From: Streptomyces roseolus
GTDB taxonomy: Bacteria > Actinomycetota > Actinomycetes > Streptomycetales > Streptomycetaceae
Direction of reading: 5' to 3'
Assembly (NCBI RefSeq): GCF_014649855.1
Contig: NZ_BMTV01000010.1
Span: forward strand, 124,001 to 188,000
Length of the DNA stretch: 64,000 nucleotides
Shown here: piece after piece, positions 15,766 to 24,571 of the stretch
Layout: each line of letters begins with the position of its first letter
Numbering within the stretch: position 1 is the first letter of the stretch
The notes under the pieces: generated by a model
Seen by the model: the letters and a program-made list of their open reading frames with translations, nothing else
Databases searched by the model: none
Told to the model about the DNA's origin: nothing
Position numbers and translations under genes: made by a program

Positions 15766-17303
15766 ATCTTCAGCACAAGGCAGGGAACTACGTCAACGCT
15801 TCGTGGACCATGGTGCGGCTGCGGGACCTGATCTACGACATGCTGGGTCTGCTGTTCACGGAGCTCAGCTCCCATGGCGGGATGGCGGGTGACGACAACG
15901 CCGGCCGGGCCTTCGCCGCCGTCTACAAGCCGGCCGTGAAGACCGTCTTCGAGGCGGCCGGGCTTGCCCACCAAGTGATGGCGAACGGAGCGGGCGCCAT
16001 GCTCAAGGCCACCGAGGAGTTCCTCAAGCAGGAGAGCGCGATCGCCGCGTCCCTGCTCGGCCAGAGCGTGGCGCCCGACATCGGGGCGCAGCCGGCGAGG
16101 CCGGACTGCAATCCGCGCGCCAGCCACAACGCCGAGGATCTGCCCGAGGTCGTCGGCGAGACCAGCTGGACCGACCAGTACCTGCTCAGCTCGCGCTTCC
16201 ACGGTCAGCGGGACAAGCTCCGCAAGACGGCCAACGCCTGGCGTTCGGCGGCGGGCATCCTGGACGACGCCTACTGGGACTCCGAAAGCGCCTGGCGCAT
16301 TGCGACCGCCCAGCAGCTCGGCGAGACCACCGCAGCCGTCCAGACCTTCTTCACCGTGTTCGTCGGTAAGACCCCGCCTCCCTCCGCGGTCGGCGAGGAC
16401 GAGACCCTGATGGCGAACCTGCCGTCCGCCTGCCGGATGATCGCCCATGCCTGCGACGCGTACGCGGATCACATCGAAACGGCGCTGAAGCGGATCCCGG
16501 ACGAGGAAAGCCCGCTCTTCGGCGAGCCGCTTGCCATCTGGGAGCGGCCGCTGTTCGGCGGCGAGGGACACGACGGCGGCCTGCACGAGCTCGTCACCGG
16601 CGACATGCGCATCGCGCGCCTGGGCAACATCCCGCCGGCGCTCGACAGCTCACAGGCCAAGGTCCCCATGCCGCAGCCGGACGGGGGCGGCTTCCTGCCC
16701 CTTCCGTCCCTGCCGCCCTTCCTCGCGCCGCTGATCCGGGTGCCCCTCGTGGTCCCCGTGGGCTACCGTCCACCGAACGGCCCCCGCGTACAGCCGATGC
16801 CTCCGCCGACGCCGCCGGACCCGCGCTTCCCGCTCCTCACCGCCCCCGAGCAGCAGAACTTCCAGACGTGGTTGAACTCGCTGCGTGCCGGAGACGTGTC
16901 CGGCGGGAAGCCCGCCGAGGTCGCCTACCAGAGGCGGGTCGCTGGATACCCCGAGTACGAGGTCCCCATCCCGCTCGGCATCAGCGCCAACAGCACCCTG
17001 ATGGTCGACGGCTTCCGTGACCGCGACGGCATGGCGATCGAGGCCAAGTACGTCAACAACCCGAACAAGCCGTGCTACCGCTCGCTCGACGAACTCCGCG
17101 CGAACCACCAGTCCGGCAAGAAGGACTTTCTGTACGACAAGGACCGCAAGGAGCTCACGAAGTACAACGCCGCTCTCAACGACCCGCGCAACAAGGAGAT
17201 GCGGGGCGTGGAGACGGTCACCAACAACGCTGATTCCGTGGCCTACTGGCGCGTGATGATGGCGGCCTACGGCGTCAAGGGCTACGCCCGGTACGTACCC
17301 TGA
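15762..17303 (+). CDS. Polymorphic toxin with C-terminal restriction-endonuclease-fold domain
   Basis: A TTG start at 15762 overlaps the preceding stop (TTGA) and follows GGGGAG; 513 residues. The N-terminal half is helical and resembles ESX/WXG-like trafficking regions (ASWTMVRLRDLIYDMLG, AVYKPAVKTVFEAAG). A proline-rich linker at about 305-355 leads to a C-terminal domain. There VDGFRDRDGMAIEAKYV (about 417-433) supplies a PD-(D/E)xK-like D...ExK arrangement, as in Tox-REase families. It probably cleaves nucleic acid in competing cells after export. The neighbour downstream is the likely immunity gene. Confidence 0.75.
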   Translation: MNLQHKAGNYVNASWTMVRLRDLIYDMLGLLFTELSSHGGMAGDDNAGRAFAAVYKPAVKTVFEAAGLAHQVMANGAGAMLKATEEFLKQESAIAASLLGQSVAPDIGAQPARPDCNPRASHNAEDLPEVVGETSWTDQYLLSSRFHGQRDKLRKTANAWRSAAGILDDAYWDSESAWRIATAQQLGETTAAVQTFFTVFVGKTPPPSAVGEDETLMANLPSACRMIAHACDAYADHIETALKRIPDEESPLFGEPLAIWERPLFGGEGHDGGLHELVTGDMRIARLGNIPPALDSSQAKVPMPQPDGGGFLPLPSLPPFLAPLIRVPLVVPVGYRPPNGPRVQPMPPPTPPDPRFPLLTAPEQQNFQTWLNSLRAGDVSGGKPAEVAYQRRVAGYPEYEVPIPLGISANSTLMVDGFRDRDGMAIEAKYVNNPNKPCYRSLDELRANHQSGKKDFLYDKDRKELTKYNAALNDPRNKEMRGVETVTNNADSVAYWRVMMAAYGVKGYARYVP

Positions 17304-17335
17304 CCAACGGCAGCACACGATGAGGGAGCGAACGC

Positions 17336-17779
17336 GTGGACGCGTCCGAACTGGCCGAACTCCGCACCATGTACGTCTTCGGCCCTGCCGAGGGCTCCAC
17401 ATGGGGCCTGACCTACGAGGGGATCGAGACCAAGCTGCGCGAACGGAAGACGGACACGTTCGTCCGTATCGACGAGGCGGACGAAGGTCCCGCGCGCGGG
17501 TCCATCATGCACTTCGGCATCACCGTCGGCGAAGACGAGCTGGAGGGCATGGCCAAGCTGTCCCCGGAAGGCATCGCCATCGAGGACTGCACGGCCCATG
17601 CCGCAGCGGAGTTCGTCAAGTGGATGTGGGGCGTCGTCCCGGACGGCAGCAGCATCACCTTCAACACGGAGTGGGGCCTGGAAGCCGACCTGCCCGACGC
17701 GCTCGTCCCCCACGTGCCCCGCCCCCGCCTCGTGGCCACCTTCCTCGCTCATCTCGAAGCCACCGGCGGGCTGGACTGA
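17336..17779 (+). CDS. Probable immunity protein for the preceding endonuclease-fold toxin
   Basis: A GTG start follows GAGGGAG, 32 bp after the toxin stop. The 147-residue acidic protein starts VDASELAELRTMYVFGP and has no motif I recognise. Position, size and acidity are what is expected of a cognate immunity protein, which would bind and inhibit the toxin in the producer. The function is inferred only from context. Confidence 0.6.
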   Translation: MDASELAELRTMYVFGPAEGSTWGLTYEGIETKLRERKTDTFVRIDEADEGPARGSIMHFGITVGEDELEGMAKLSPEGIAIEDCTAHAAAEFVKWMWGVVPDGSSITFNTEWGLEADLPDALVPHVPRPRLVATFLAHLEATGGLD

Positions 17780-17839
17780 CAGCGAGCACACCCCTGGGGA
17801 TCACGGCCACGTGAGTGACATGCGAAGGGCTTGGACACC

Positions 17840-19060
17840 ATGAATGAGAAGACCTCCCGCGCCTTGGACGACGAGTCAAGTCGCGACGTCGGTCCTATGG
17901 GTGCGCCGGTCATCCTGAGCAACGAGCCCGGCTCGTTCGCCTGGAGTGTGCTGGCCAAGCGCCACCCTGCCCTCATCCAGCAGATGCGAGACGCCTTCCC
18001 GTACGGCCGCCGGCAGCACGAGGCCCTCGACGCCCTGCTGGACGAGACCACCAACGGCGTCATCGAACCTCTCGCCGCCGCGGATCACGATCGTGAGTGC
18101 TGGGCGGACTGGGGGAAGGAGTACTTCGGGCGCTCGTGGTACGACGCCCCGTTCCTGTGGGCGGAGGGCTACTTCTACCGCAGGCTCCTCGGCGCGGTCG
18201 GGTACTTCGGCACCGGCCCATGGCAGGGAGTCGATCCGTTCGCGCCGTTCAAGCGGGCCGAACTGCGCGGCGAGGCCGTGGAGGAGGAGCTGCGGGCCTT
18301 GGACCCCCTCGCCGATGCTTCGGTCGAGGAGCGGGCTACGGCGCTGCTGTACGCCTCGCTCTGGGGCAACCGCGCGGACCTCGGCTTCAGCATCTCGGCG
18401 GGGGAGCCCGGACCGAGTGACTTCACGACCTCTGCGCTGGTCGCCGACGAGAGCGCCACGCTGTGGCAGCTCATGCCCGCCGGCACCTCGGCCACCGTGG
18501 CAGTGGTGGCCGACAACGCGGGTCGTGAGCTGATTCCCGACCTCGTCCTCATCGACCACCTCCTCGAGCACGGGCGTGCCGAGCGGGTCGTGCTGCACGT
18601 CAAGCCCTACCCGTACTACGTCTCCGACGCGATGACCGCGGACGTGGTCGATTGCCTCCGACGCCTCACCGAGGCACCCGGAGAAGCCGGCCGGATCGGC
18701 GGCCGACTCTGGAAGGCCATGGCGGCAGGAAGCCTCGAGGTCCGCACCCACCCGTTCTTCTGCGCTCCACTGCCGTACGAGGAGATGCCCGAAGACCTAC
18801 GCGTCGAGTTCGCGAGCGCCACGCTCACCATCCTGAAGGGCGATCTCAACTACCGCCGACTGGTGGGCGACCAGCTGTGGCGCCCCACGACCCCCTTCGC
18901 CGAACGCACCGCGTACTTCCCGGGGGCCGTCGCTGTGCTCCGGACCTTGAAGTCCGACGTCATCGTCGGCTTGGAGCAGGAAACCGTGGATACTCTCGAA
19001 CTGGCCGGGGACGCCTGGCGTACGAGCGGTACCCACGCGTTGGTCCAGGTGCGATCGTAG
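17840..19060 (+). CDS. ARMT1/DUF89-like damage-control phosphatase family protein
   Basis: Start chosen at ATG 17840; TTG 17831 is in frame. The 406-residue protein shows the DUF89 signature VVADNAGRELIPDLVLIDHLL (about 222-242, split here) with the metal-binding D225 and N226. A late KGDLNYRRLVGD motif is typical of the same family. Characterised members are metal-dependent phosphatases that clear damaged or over-reactive phospho-metabolites. Nothing in the neighbourhood fixes the substrate. It may be cargo rather than part of the toxin locus. Confidence 0.8.
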   Translation: MNEKTSRALDDESSRDVGPMGAPVILSNEPGSFAWSVLAKRHPALIQQMRDAFPYGRRQHEALDALLDETTNGVIEPLAAADHDRECWADWGKEYFGRSWYDAPFLWAEGYFYRRLLGAVGYFGTGPWQGVDPFAPFKRAELRGEAVEEELRALDPLADASVEERATALLYASLWGNRADLGFSISAGEPGPSDFTTSALVADESATLWQLMPAGTSATVAVVADNAGRELIPDLVLIDHLLEHGRAERVVLHVKPYPYYVSDAMTADVVDCLRRLTEAPGEAGRIGGRLWKAMAAGSLEVRTHPFFCAPLPYEEMPEDLRVEFASATLTILKGDLNYRRLVGDQLWRPTTPFAERTAYFPGAVAVLRTLKSDVIVGLEQETVDTLELAGDAWRTSGTHALVQVRS

Positions 19061-19099
19061 ATCTGGGCGAGGGCTTCGGGCGCTGCGGTCGGTTCCGCC

Positions 19100-19265
19100 C
19101 TACCTCGGCGTCGCGGCCGTCAGGCCATCCGTGCGGCAGGCGTGCATGAACGAGATCCAGGACGAGGCACGGAATGCGATTGCCTGACGATCTGGATTCT
19201 TCGAGTCACGGATGACGGCCTGATCCGGCGGGGGTGAGGAATTCGACGCAGTTGTTGTTGTGGCC
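19100..19265 (-). pseudogene. DUF397 gene remnant with frameshift
   Basis: On the minus strand, GHNNNCVEFLTP is in one frame and DQAVIRDSKNPDRQAIAF with SSWISFMHAC is in another. Together they make the DUF397 pattern found beside XRE regulators in Streptomyces. The switch lies in a run of five C residues near 19230. The N-terminal strand is missing. No partner regulator is adjacent, so this is debris. Confidence 0.6.
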
Positions 19266-19270
19266 GCTGG

Positions 19271-19500
19271 GACGAGGAGTGGGACGCCGAGACGGGCGGC
19301 GTCCATGACGATCCCCGACTCCTTGCCCACGCCCGGCCGGCGGGCGACGAGAGCCGCGCCGGCGGCGCCGTAGAGGAGCCGCAGGACCTGGTCGGCGACC
19401 GGACCGGGCACGGTGCGGAGGCGGACCTGGGGCCGGTGCCAGCGGGCGAGGACGGCGTCGCCTCCATCCCCGTCGAGCAGTACCGCCGCAGCCCTTGAGG
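19271..19500 (-). pseudogene. Gene fragment of unknown family
   Basis: One minus-strand frame gives VLLDGDGGDAVLARW and then ALVARRPGVGKESGIVMDA and RLGVPLLV. This is protein-like with good composition, but there is no convincing start and it runs directly into the DUF397 remnant. I do not recognise the family. It reads as the truncated middle of a larger gene. Confidence 0.4.
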
Positions 19501-19761
19501 CGGCCCCATGGCGCCGGGCGGAAACCTTGCCCCAGAGCTCTCTCCACGGCGATCTGGATGACAACGCGCTCGGGGTCTGAGCTGGTGTGCGCCCATATCG
19601 CCCTGCGTAACCGGCAACGGTGTCTGCGACTTCGGCAGCATTGGTGCTGCGACTTCGAGTGCGGCCTACCGACCTCCGTCCACCTGGCATACCGCAACGC
19701 GCACTTGGTCGCCGCCGGCCAGGATATCGGCGACTTTCCTGCTTGATTTGCGATCAGTTAG

Positions 19762-19977
19762 TTAGACGATGCCAGTGGCAGGGTCGATGGTCACTCCGAC
19801 CGGGGCCATGTGCGGTCCGCCGACAGGCCGCAGTGTAGTGAGCGTGCACGGCTGGTATTCGATCCACAACTTCTTGTAGTCATCGGTTTGCTCAGGGAGG
19901 GCCTTCGGTGTGCCGGAAAGCGCAATGACCATGACTGCCCGATACGCCCCGGAGCGACCGGCGCCACACGTGGTCAT
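19762..19977 (-). pseudogene. Truncated PPOX-class (F420/flavin) oxidoreductase fragment
   Basis: The 71-residue frame contains LPEQTDDYKKLWIEYQPCT and PHMAPVGVTIDPATG. This is the N-terminal beta strand pattern of pyridoxamine-phosphate-oxidase-like, F420-dependent enzymes. It stops right after TGIV, where the family continues for about 70 more residues. It is a 3'-truncated remnant. Confidence 0.6.
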
Positions 19978-20550
19978 CGGGTGAGTGTTTCATGAAAGTG
20001 TGGGCTATTTGTCTGATTCCATCCAGGCGTAAACATCTCGGATTCGTAACAGCTCGCTATTGCTGCTCAGCGTCTGAGGTGCACGCGGCGAGATCGTAAA
20101 ACGCCAGGTCGGGGGTGCTTGATGGCATATTGATGGCCGTTTTGAGCGATTTACGCCGACTGAGTGGATCGCGAGTTGGGGTTCGTGGTTCGTCCCCGCG
20201 ATCACGTACCGTCCATCAGGTTCCCGAGACCTGGCCGAAGGTGCCTCATCCGTAGGTTCGTGGTGTTCGCGTATGCGATATCGGCATGAGGTGGAGTGGT
20301 CTGGCGGCCGGGGCGGCCGAGGTCCGTTGGGGCCTCTTGGCGCTTGCAGGCGTATACGACCAAGGTCGGTTGGGCTCAGAGATCAAACGTCAACAAGGGG
20401 GATTCACCCCTGCTCGGGGGAGCGATCACCAGACGGTTGGAGGATTACCCAGTGTGGTCAGAGAGTCGTGCCCGAGGCACGGTGGAGCAGTCGGTTCCTT
20501 CGCAAGGCGGAGGCGGTCGAGCCGGGCGACTCAGTCGTTGGCGGCCGGCC
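19978..20550. other. Non-coding, relatively AT-rich stretch
   Basis: No gene is supported here. GC is visibly lower than in the flanks. There is a direct repeat TTGATGGC-ATA-TTGATGGC near 20117-20135 and a GGGGATTCACCCC hairpin near 20397. An SD-like GGAGG at 20439-20443 precedes an in-frame GTG at 20452, but third-position GC between 20452 and 20551 is only about 60 percent, unlike coding sequence here. This may be the promoter region of the metallopeptidase gene and an old junction. Confidence 0.4.
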
Positions 20551-21126
20551 GTGAACCGCACCGTGGAAGGTGACCTGCATCGGCTGGTTCGGCGTGAGCT
20601 GCAGGACCTTGGGATCGCGCCGCCACTCGATATCGAGGAGCTGTGCCAGGCGCTCAGCCGACGCCGGGGCCGACCTCTGTACCTGCGGGAAGCCCCTCTG
20701 CCGAAGCCGGGTCCTTCGGGAATGTGGGTCGAGTACGACGACTACGACGTGATCCTGTACCAGCAGGAAACGACCCGTATGCACCAAGAGCACATCATCC
20801 TCCATGAAGTAGGCCACATCTTCGTCGCGGAGAACGAAGAAGCCGTCAAGGCTCGGCCGGAGGCGGATCCTGCGGTCGCCGCCGAGGAGGAGACCGCCGT
20901 CTTCGTCGAAGGCTGGGCCGCCATGCTGCCCGTCTTCGCGCCCGAGACCATCAAGCGCGTGGCGCGTCGCTGCTCGTACGGCGACAGCGAGGAGTGCTCC
21001 GTCGAGCTGGTGGCCACGATCATTCTGGAATGGTCGTCCCTGCTGGCCGGCGCAACGCCGCTGTCTACCGACCCCTCGCTGCGCCGTGTCGAGGCGGCGC
21101 TCGGTGACCGGCGAGGGTGGCTGTAG
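20551..21126 (+). CDS. ImmA/IrrE-like zinc metallopeptidase domain protein
   Basis: With the GTG at 20551 it has 191 residues, which fits the family; a GTG at 20452 with a good SD is an alternative. The zinc-binding HEVGH is at 85-89 within EHIILHEVGHIF. The N-terminal part (GIAPPLDIEELCQAL) is typical of Streptomyces proteins encoded next to MAB_1171c-type membrane proteins. ImmA/IrrE peptidases cleave XRE-type repressors. The convergent XRE gene at 23509 is a plausible target. It overlaps no gene but ends 2 bp before the next start. Confidence 0.75.
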   Translation: MNRTVEGDLHRLVRRELQDLGIAPPLDIEELCQALSRRRGRPLYLREAPLPKPGPSGMWVEYDDYDVILYQQETTRMHQEHIILHEVGHIFVAENEEAVKARPEADPAVAAEEETAVFVEGWAAMLPVFAPETIKRVARRCSYGDSEECSVELVATIILEWSSLLAGATPLSTDPSLRRVEAALGDRRGWL

Positions 21127-21128
21127 TC

Positions 21129-22244
21129 GTGGAACTGCTCCTTCTGGTGCTTGTCGCCGCCCTCGGCTGGAAGGTCTACCAGCTGAAACGCTCTCCCCAC
21201 GACGCACCCCTGCGCTCCGTCACGCTCTGTCTTCTCTGCGCCACGCTCTCGTACCCCGTCGCCATGCCGGGAGGCGCCTCCGGCGTCGACACGGTCGCCG
21301 GCCACGGAGCGGCCAAGCTGATCCAGAACGTCCTGCTGCTCCTGACGGTCTACTTCCTGATGTGCTTCTACCTCTTCTCGGCTGCCGACGAAGAGGCGGG
21401 GCGCCGGCGGGCGCGCAAGGAAGCGGTCGCCGTCGGCCTCGTCGTGATCGCGATCAGCGCGGCGGCGCTGACGGTCCCGCACGAGGTCTTCGCCGGCAGT
21501 TTCAGCACGGCCGACATGACGGTCCCGCAGATCGCCTTCTTCTACGCCGGCGCCGGCCTCTACCTCATGTACGCCCTGGGCATGGCGTACCGCTGGACGA
21601 CCCAGTACGCGCGCATGTCTCGTCGGCCGCATTCCACCGGGCTGTGGATGACGGCCGTCGGCTTGGGCGCGATGGCCGTCGCCTGCGCGATCCGCGCCGT
21701 CATCGTCGCCGTTCGATGGGGCGGCGGCGAGGTGCCTCATCCCGTGATGGCAGCCGTCGCCTTCCTCCTGGTCGCATCCATCCTGCTGTTCGCGGCCGGT
21801 ATCACCTACTCCGGCGCGCGAGCACGGCTCTCCTCCCTGCGGCTCTGGCTCCGGCATCGACGTGACCACCGCCGCCTCACCCCCCTGTGGGAACTGCTGA
21901 CGGAGGCGTATCCCGACACTGTGCTGCGGCCGGCCTCCCCGGCGGCGCTCGACCGCTGGCGTGCCCGCGGTGTGCACCGCCGCTACCACCGTCGCATCGT
22001 CGAATGCCGCGACGGCCTGGTGGACATCAGCCCGTACCTTCTGGACGACGGCGACGACAGCGCGATGCTCGACCTCGACACCGACGAACTCGCGGCCCGA
22101 CTCTGGAGGGCCGCCGGACGAATCGAGGAAGGGATTCCGGCGCCGCGCCGTGCCGTCCCTCTCGCGATGGCGCTGGGAAGCGACCGCGAGTCGGATGTGA
22201 AACAACTGATAGAGGTGTCCGACGCTCTGAGGAACGCCGTATGA
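21129..22244 (+). CDS. MAB_1171c-type putative membrane transporter/sensor
   Basis: The GTG at 21129 has GAGGG 11 bases upstream; an earlier GTG at 21117 has none. The 371-residue protein has about seven hydrophobic helices in the first 235 residues, then a cytoplasmic tail with RRDHRRLTPLWELLTEAYPD. Both features are typical of the actinobacterial MAB_1171c family. The family is usually paired with an IrrE-like peptidase and an XRE regulator, as here. The biochemical role is unknown. Confidence 0.75.
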   Translation: MELLLLVLVAALGWKVYQLKRSPHDAPLRSVTLCLLCATLSYPVAMPGGASGVDTVAGHGAAKLIQNVLLLLTVYFLMCFYLFSAADEEAGRRRARKEAVAVGLVVIAISAAALTVPHEVFAGSFSTADMTVPQIAFFYAGAGLYLMYALGMAYRWTTQYARMSRRPHSTGLWMTAVGLGAMAVACAIRAVIVAVRWGGGEVPHPVMAAVAFLLVASILLFAAGITYSGARARLSSLRLWLRHRRDHRRLTPLWELLTEAYPDTVLRPASPAALDRWRARGVHRRYHRRIVECRDGLVDISPYLLDDGDDSAMLDLDTDELAARLWRAAGRIEEGIPAPRRAVPLAMALGSDRESDVKQLIEVSDALRNAV

Positions 22245-22266
22245 CCCCCACGCCCAAGGAGCCAGC

Positions 22267-23454
22267 ATGCTGATCACCGGCGGACGAGTCCTCGTCGGAT
22301 CGGGGACGTACCTCGAAGACGGGGCCGTCCTCGTCAAGGACGGCTTGATCGCTGCTGTAGGACCGCGCAAGGAGGTCGAGGAGCAGGCCGGCGCCGACAC
22401 ACCTCGGTTCGCGTTCGACGGGACGATCATGCCGGGCCTGATCGACGCTCACGTCCACTTGGTCTTTGACGGCAGCCCCGACCCGGTGGCCGGCCTCCAG
22501 ACCTCGACGGACGAAGTCCTGCTCGAAGACATGCGCCATCGCGCGGAGCAGCTTCTGCGCAGCGGCGTCACCACGGCCCGCGACCTCGGCGACCGCGGCG
22601 GGCTGGCCCTCAGGCTGGCCGCCGAGATCAGCGAGGGCCGAACTCCGGGGCCGCGGATCGTGTCCGCAGGCACGCCGGCGACCACAGTGGGCGGGCACTG
22701 CCACTTCCTCGGAGGCGAGATCACCGGTGAAGCCGAGGCCCGCGACCTTGTCCGTCGCAATCTCGCGGCCGGCGCCGGAGTCATCAAGGCCATGGTCACC
22801 GGCGGCGGCCTGACGAAGGACGGTCCCAAGAGCCACGAGTCCCAGTTCACCAAGGAAGAACTGGGCGCCCTCGTCGACGAGGCCCATCGGGCAGGCGTTC
22901 CCGTCGCTGCCCACGCGCACGGAGCCGATGGCATTGCCGCCGCCGTAGAGGCGGGGGTGGACACCATCGAGCACTGCACCTGGATGACCGGCGGCGGCCT
23001 CGACTTCCGGCAGGACGTGGTGCAGCAGATCATCGACCGGGGGATCGCCGTCTGCCCGGCGGTCAGCCCTCACTGGCAGATGCTTCCCCGAATCTTCGGA
23101 GAGGAGCGAGCCGCCGCGATGTTCGACATGGTGCGCCGGATGGCCGACGCGGGCGTACGCCTGGTGGCCGGCACGGACGCCGGCGTGCAGCGTGCCGGAT
23201 TCGACGGACTGGTCCCGGCTCTCTCGTTCTACGCCCACCTGGGCCTGACGCCCGCCGCGATCATCGACATGGCGACGTCCGAAGCGGCCACGGCGCTGGG
23301 GCTGGACACCACGACCGGGCGGATCACTCCCGGGCACCGTGCCGACCTACTCCTCGTCGACGGCGATCCGCTTTCGGACCTGGGCGCGCTGAAGAACGTC
23401 CGTGCCGTGTTCGTCGGCGGAGAGCACTACGAGCCGACGTCGGCGGCCGAGTAG
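22267..23454 (+). CDS. Metal-dependent amidohydrolase
   Basis: The ATG follows AAGGAG; 395 residues. Metal ligands of the amidohydrolase superfamily are visible: DAHVHL (H62, H64), a likely carboxylated lysine in VIKAMVTGG (about 177), AAHAHG (about 217), IEHCTW (about 237) and the catalytic Asp in AGTDAG (about 305). It looks like the imidazolonepropionase/prolidase-like branch that hydrolyses cyclic amides or peptides. It lies 22 bp after the membrane protein gene, probably in the same operon. Confidence 0.85.
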   Translation: MLITGGRVLVGSGTYLEDGAVLVKDGLIAAVGPRKEVEEQAGADTPRFAFDGTIMPGLIDAHVHLVFDGSPDPVAGLQTSTDEVLLEDMRHRAEQLLRSGVTTARDLGDRGGLALRLAAEISEGRTPGPRIVSAGTPATTVGGHCHFLGGEITGEAEARDLVRRNLAAGAGVIKAMVTGGGLTKDGPKSHESQFTKEELGALVDEAHRAGVPVAAHAHGADGIAAAVEAGVDTIEHCTWMTGGGLDFRQDVVQQIIDRGIAVCPAVSPHWQMLPRIFGEERAAAMFDMVRRMADAGVRLVAGTDAGVQRAGFDGLVPALSFYAHLGLTPAAIIDMATSEAATALGLDTTTGRITPGHRADLLLVDGDPLSDLGALKNVRAVFVGGEHYEPTSAAE

Positions 23455-23468
23455 GGGACGCCTGCCCA

Positions 23469-23510
23469 AGTGCCCTGCCTCCCAAGCTGAGAAGCCGGAG
23501 TCAGGGCACT
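23469..23510. terminator. Candidate bidirectional terminator
   Basis: The arms AGTGCCCTG (23469-23477) and CAGGGCACT (23502-23510) pair perfectly over a 24-base loop. They sit between the amidohydrolase gene and the convergent XRE gene, and the right arm overlaps the XRE stop by two bases. The long loop lowers confidence. Confidence 0.4.
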
Positions 23511-24399
23511 ACTCGTTGTCGGTGGGGCCGGCCTTCTTCTCGAACTCGGTCGCGAATTCGTTCAGGATGGAAAGGACCTCTGCGGGTAGACCCTCGGAGC
23601 CGAGGCCGCGGGCGCGGACGCGACCCACCTTCCCGCGCTTGGCGGCTGACATCAGGCGCAGCCCTTCATAGACCTGGCGCACGACGGCATCGTCAGGCTC
23701 GAAGTACAAACGCGCGACACCGAAGAAGTCGGCGAGCCCCTCCAGAACAACGGGAGCAGGGGTTCCGGCAGAGCCCGTCCGGAGGGCTGCCATCATCTCG
23801 GGGCTGGAGACCTCCGCCCCGGCGTACGCGTTCACGGCCTTGGCGATCTCCGCGTCCCCTGGCGCCGTTCCCTCGGGATACGAGCGTTCGAGCAGCAAGG
23901 TGATCTTCCCGGCCAGCGTACGAGGGGGCTCCTCGGTCTCGGGAACGAAAGCGGCCTCCCGCTGTACTTCCTCGCCGCGAGCCTTGGCCATGGAACGTTC
24001 CTGCGCCCGTCTCACCTCGTCCACGGTGACGCCGTACGCCTCGGCCAAAGAGGGGAGGTACTTGTCCTTGAGGCGCCGCACTCCTTGTTCCGCGCCGGCC
24101 ACTGGGCCGTCGCTCTTGGTGCCGATGACCGCCGCCATCTCGTACCGGTGCAGGCCGGCGTCGCACCGCAGGTCGGTGAGGTCGGGCAGGCCGTCCCGGG
24201 GGAACAGAGAGTCCACCGGTTGCTTGAGCACCTGGGCCAGGGCGGACAGCTTCTCCTGATCCGGCGTGGACGAGCCGAGCTCCCACCCTGCCACCGTCGA
24301 ATCCGCGACACCCAGGGCGGACGCCACGTCGGACTGAGAGATCTCGGCAGCCCGGCGCACCGAGCGCATGCGAGTTCTGTCGAAGCGGCGAGCTGGCAT
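23509..24399 (-). CDS. XRE-family repressor of the mobilisation module
   Basis: The 296-residue protein has an N-terminal HTH (VRRAAEISQSDVASALGV, then DSTVAGWELG, about 15-42). A second HTH-like segment follows at about 80-115 (LHRYEMAAVIG). The C-terminal half is helical and acidic. It is divergent from the replication and mobilisation genes. An inverted repeat overlaps a strong-looking promoter 41 bp beyond its start, the classic arrangement of an element's master repressor. The ImmA/IrrE-like protein encoded 2.4 kb away could relieve it by cleavage. Both roles are inferred. Confidence 0.75.
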   Translation of the reverse strand: MPARRFDRTRMRSVRRAAEISQSDVASALGVADSTVAGWELGSSTPDQEKLSALAQVLKQPVDSLFPRDGLPDLTDLRCDAGLHRYEMAAVIGTKSDGPVAGAEQGVRRLKDKYLPSLAEAYGVTVDEVRRAQERSMAKARGEEVQREAAFVPETEEPPRTLAGKITLLLERSYPEGTAPGDAEIAKAVNAYAGAEVSSPEMMAALRTGSAGTPAPVVLEGLADFFGVARLYFEPDDAVVRQVYEGLRLMSAAKRGKVGRVRARGLGSEGLPAEVLSILNEFATEFEKKAGPTDNE

Positions 24400-24439
24400 C
24401 AGACCTCGTTTTCGGGAGAGCCGAAGAAATTTCGAGACG

Positions 24440-24468
24440 TTGACCTTTCGAGCTGGTCAAGATAGCTT
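24440..24468 (+). promoter_or_regulatory. Promoter with overlapping inverted-repeat operator
   Basis: TTGACC (-35, 24440-24445), a 17-bp spacer and TAGCTT (-10, 24463-24468) read rightward toward the replication genes. The -35 is also the left half of an inverted repeat, TTGACC-N9-GGTCAA (24440-24460). A protein bound there would block the promoter. The divergent XRE repressor is the natural candidate. Confidence 0.55.
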
Positions 24469-24571
24469 CAGGCTACCGAAAAACGCAGGGATGCGCACCC
24501 CTGCCCTCAAGGGCAGGCGTGCGCAGAGGCAGAGCACAGGAGAGGTGGACGATGCAGGCGAACGACCCGTG

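Noticed and set aside
20005..20205. 66-residue minus-strand frame
   Set aside because: Poor codon use, no ribosome site and no protein-like features.
20452..20550. Extended start (GTG 20452) for the ImmA/IrrE-like protein despite a GGAGG site
   Set aside because: Third-position GC of this stretch is about 60 percent, unlike coding DNA here, and the family starts near the GTG at 20551. Kept as an alternative in the gene note.
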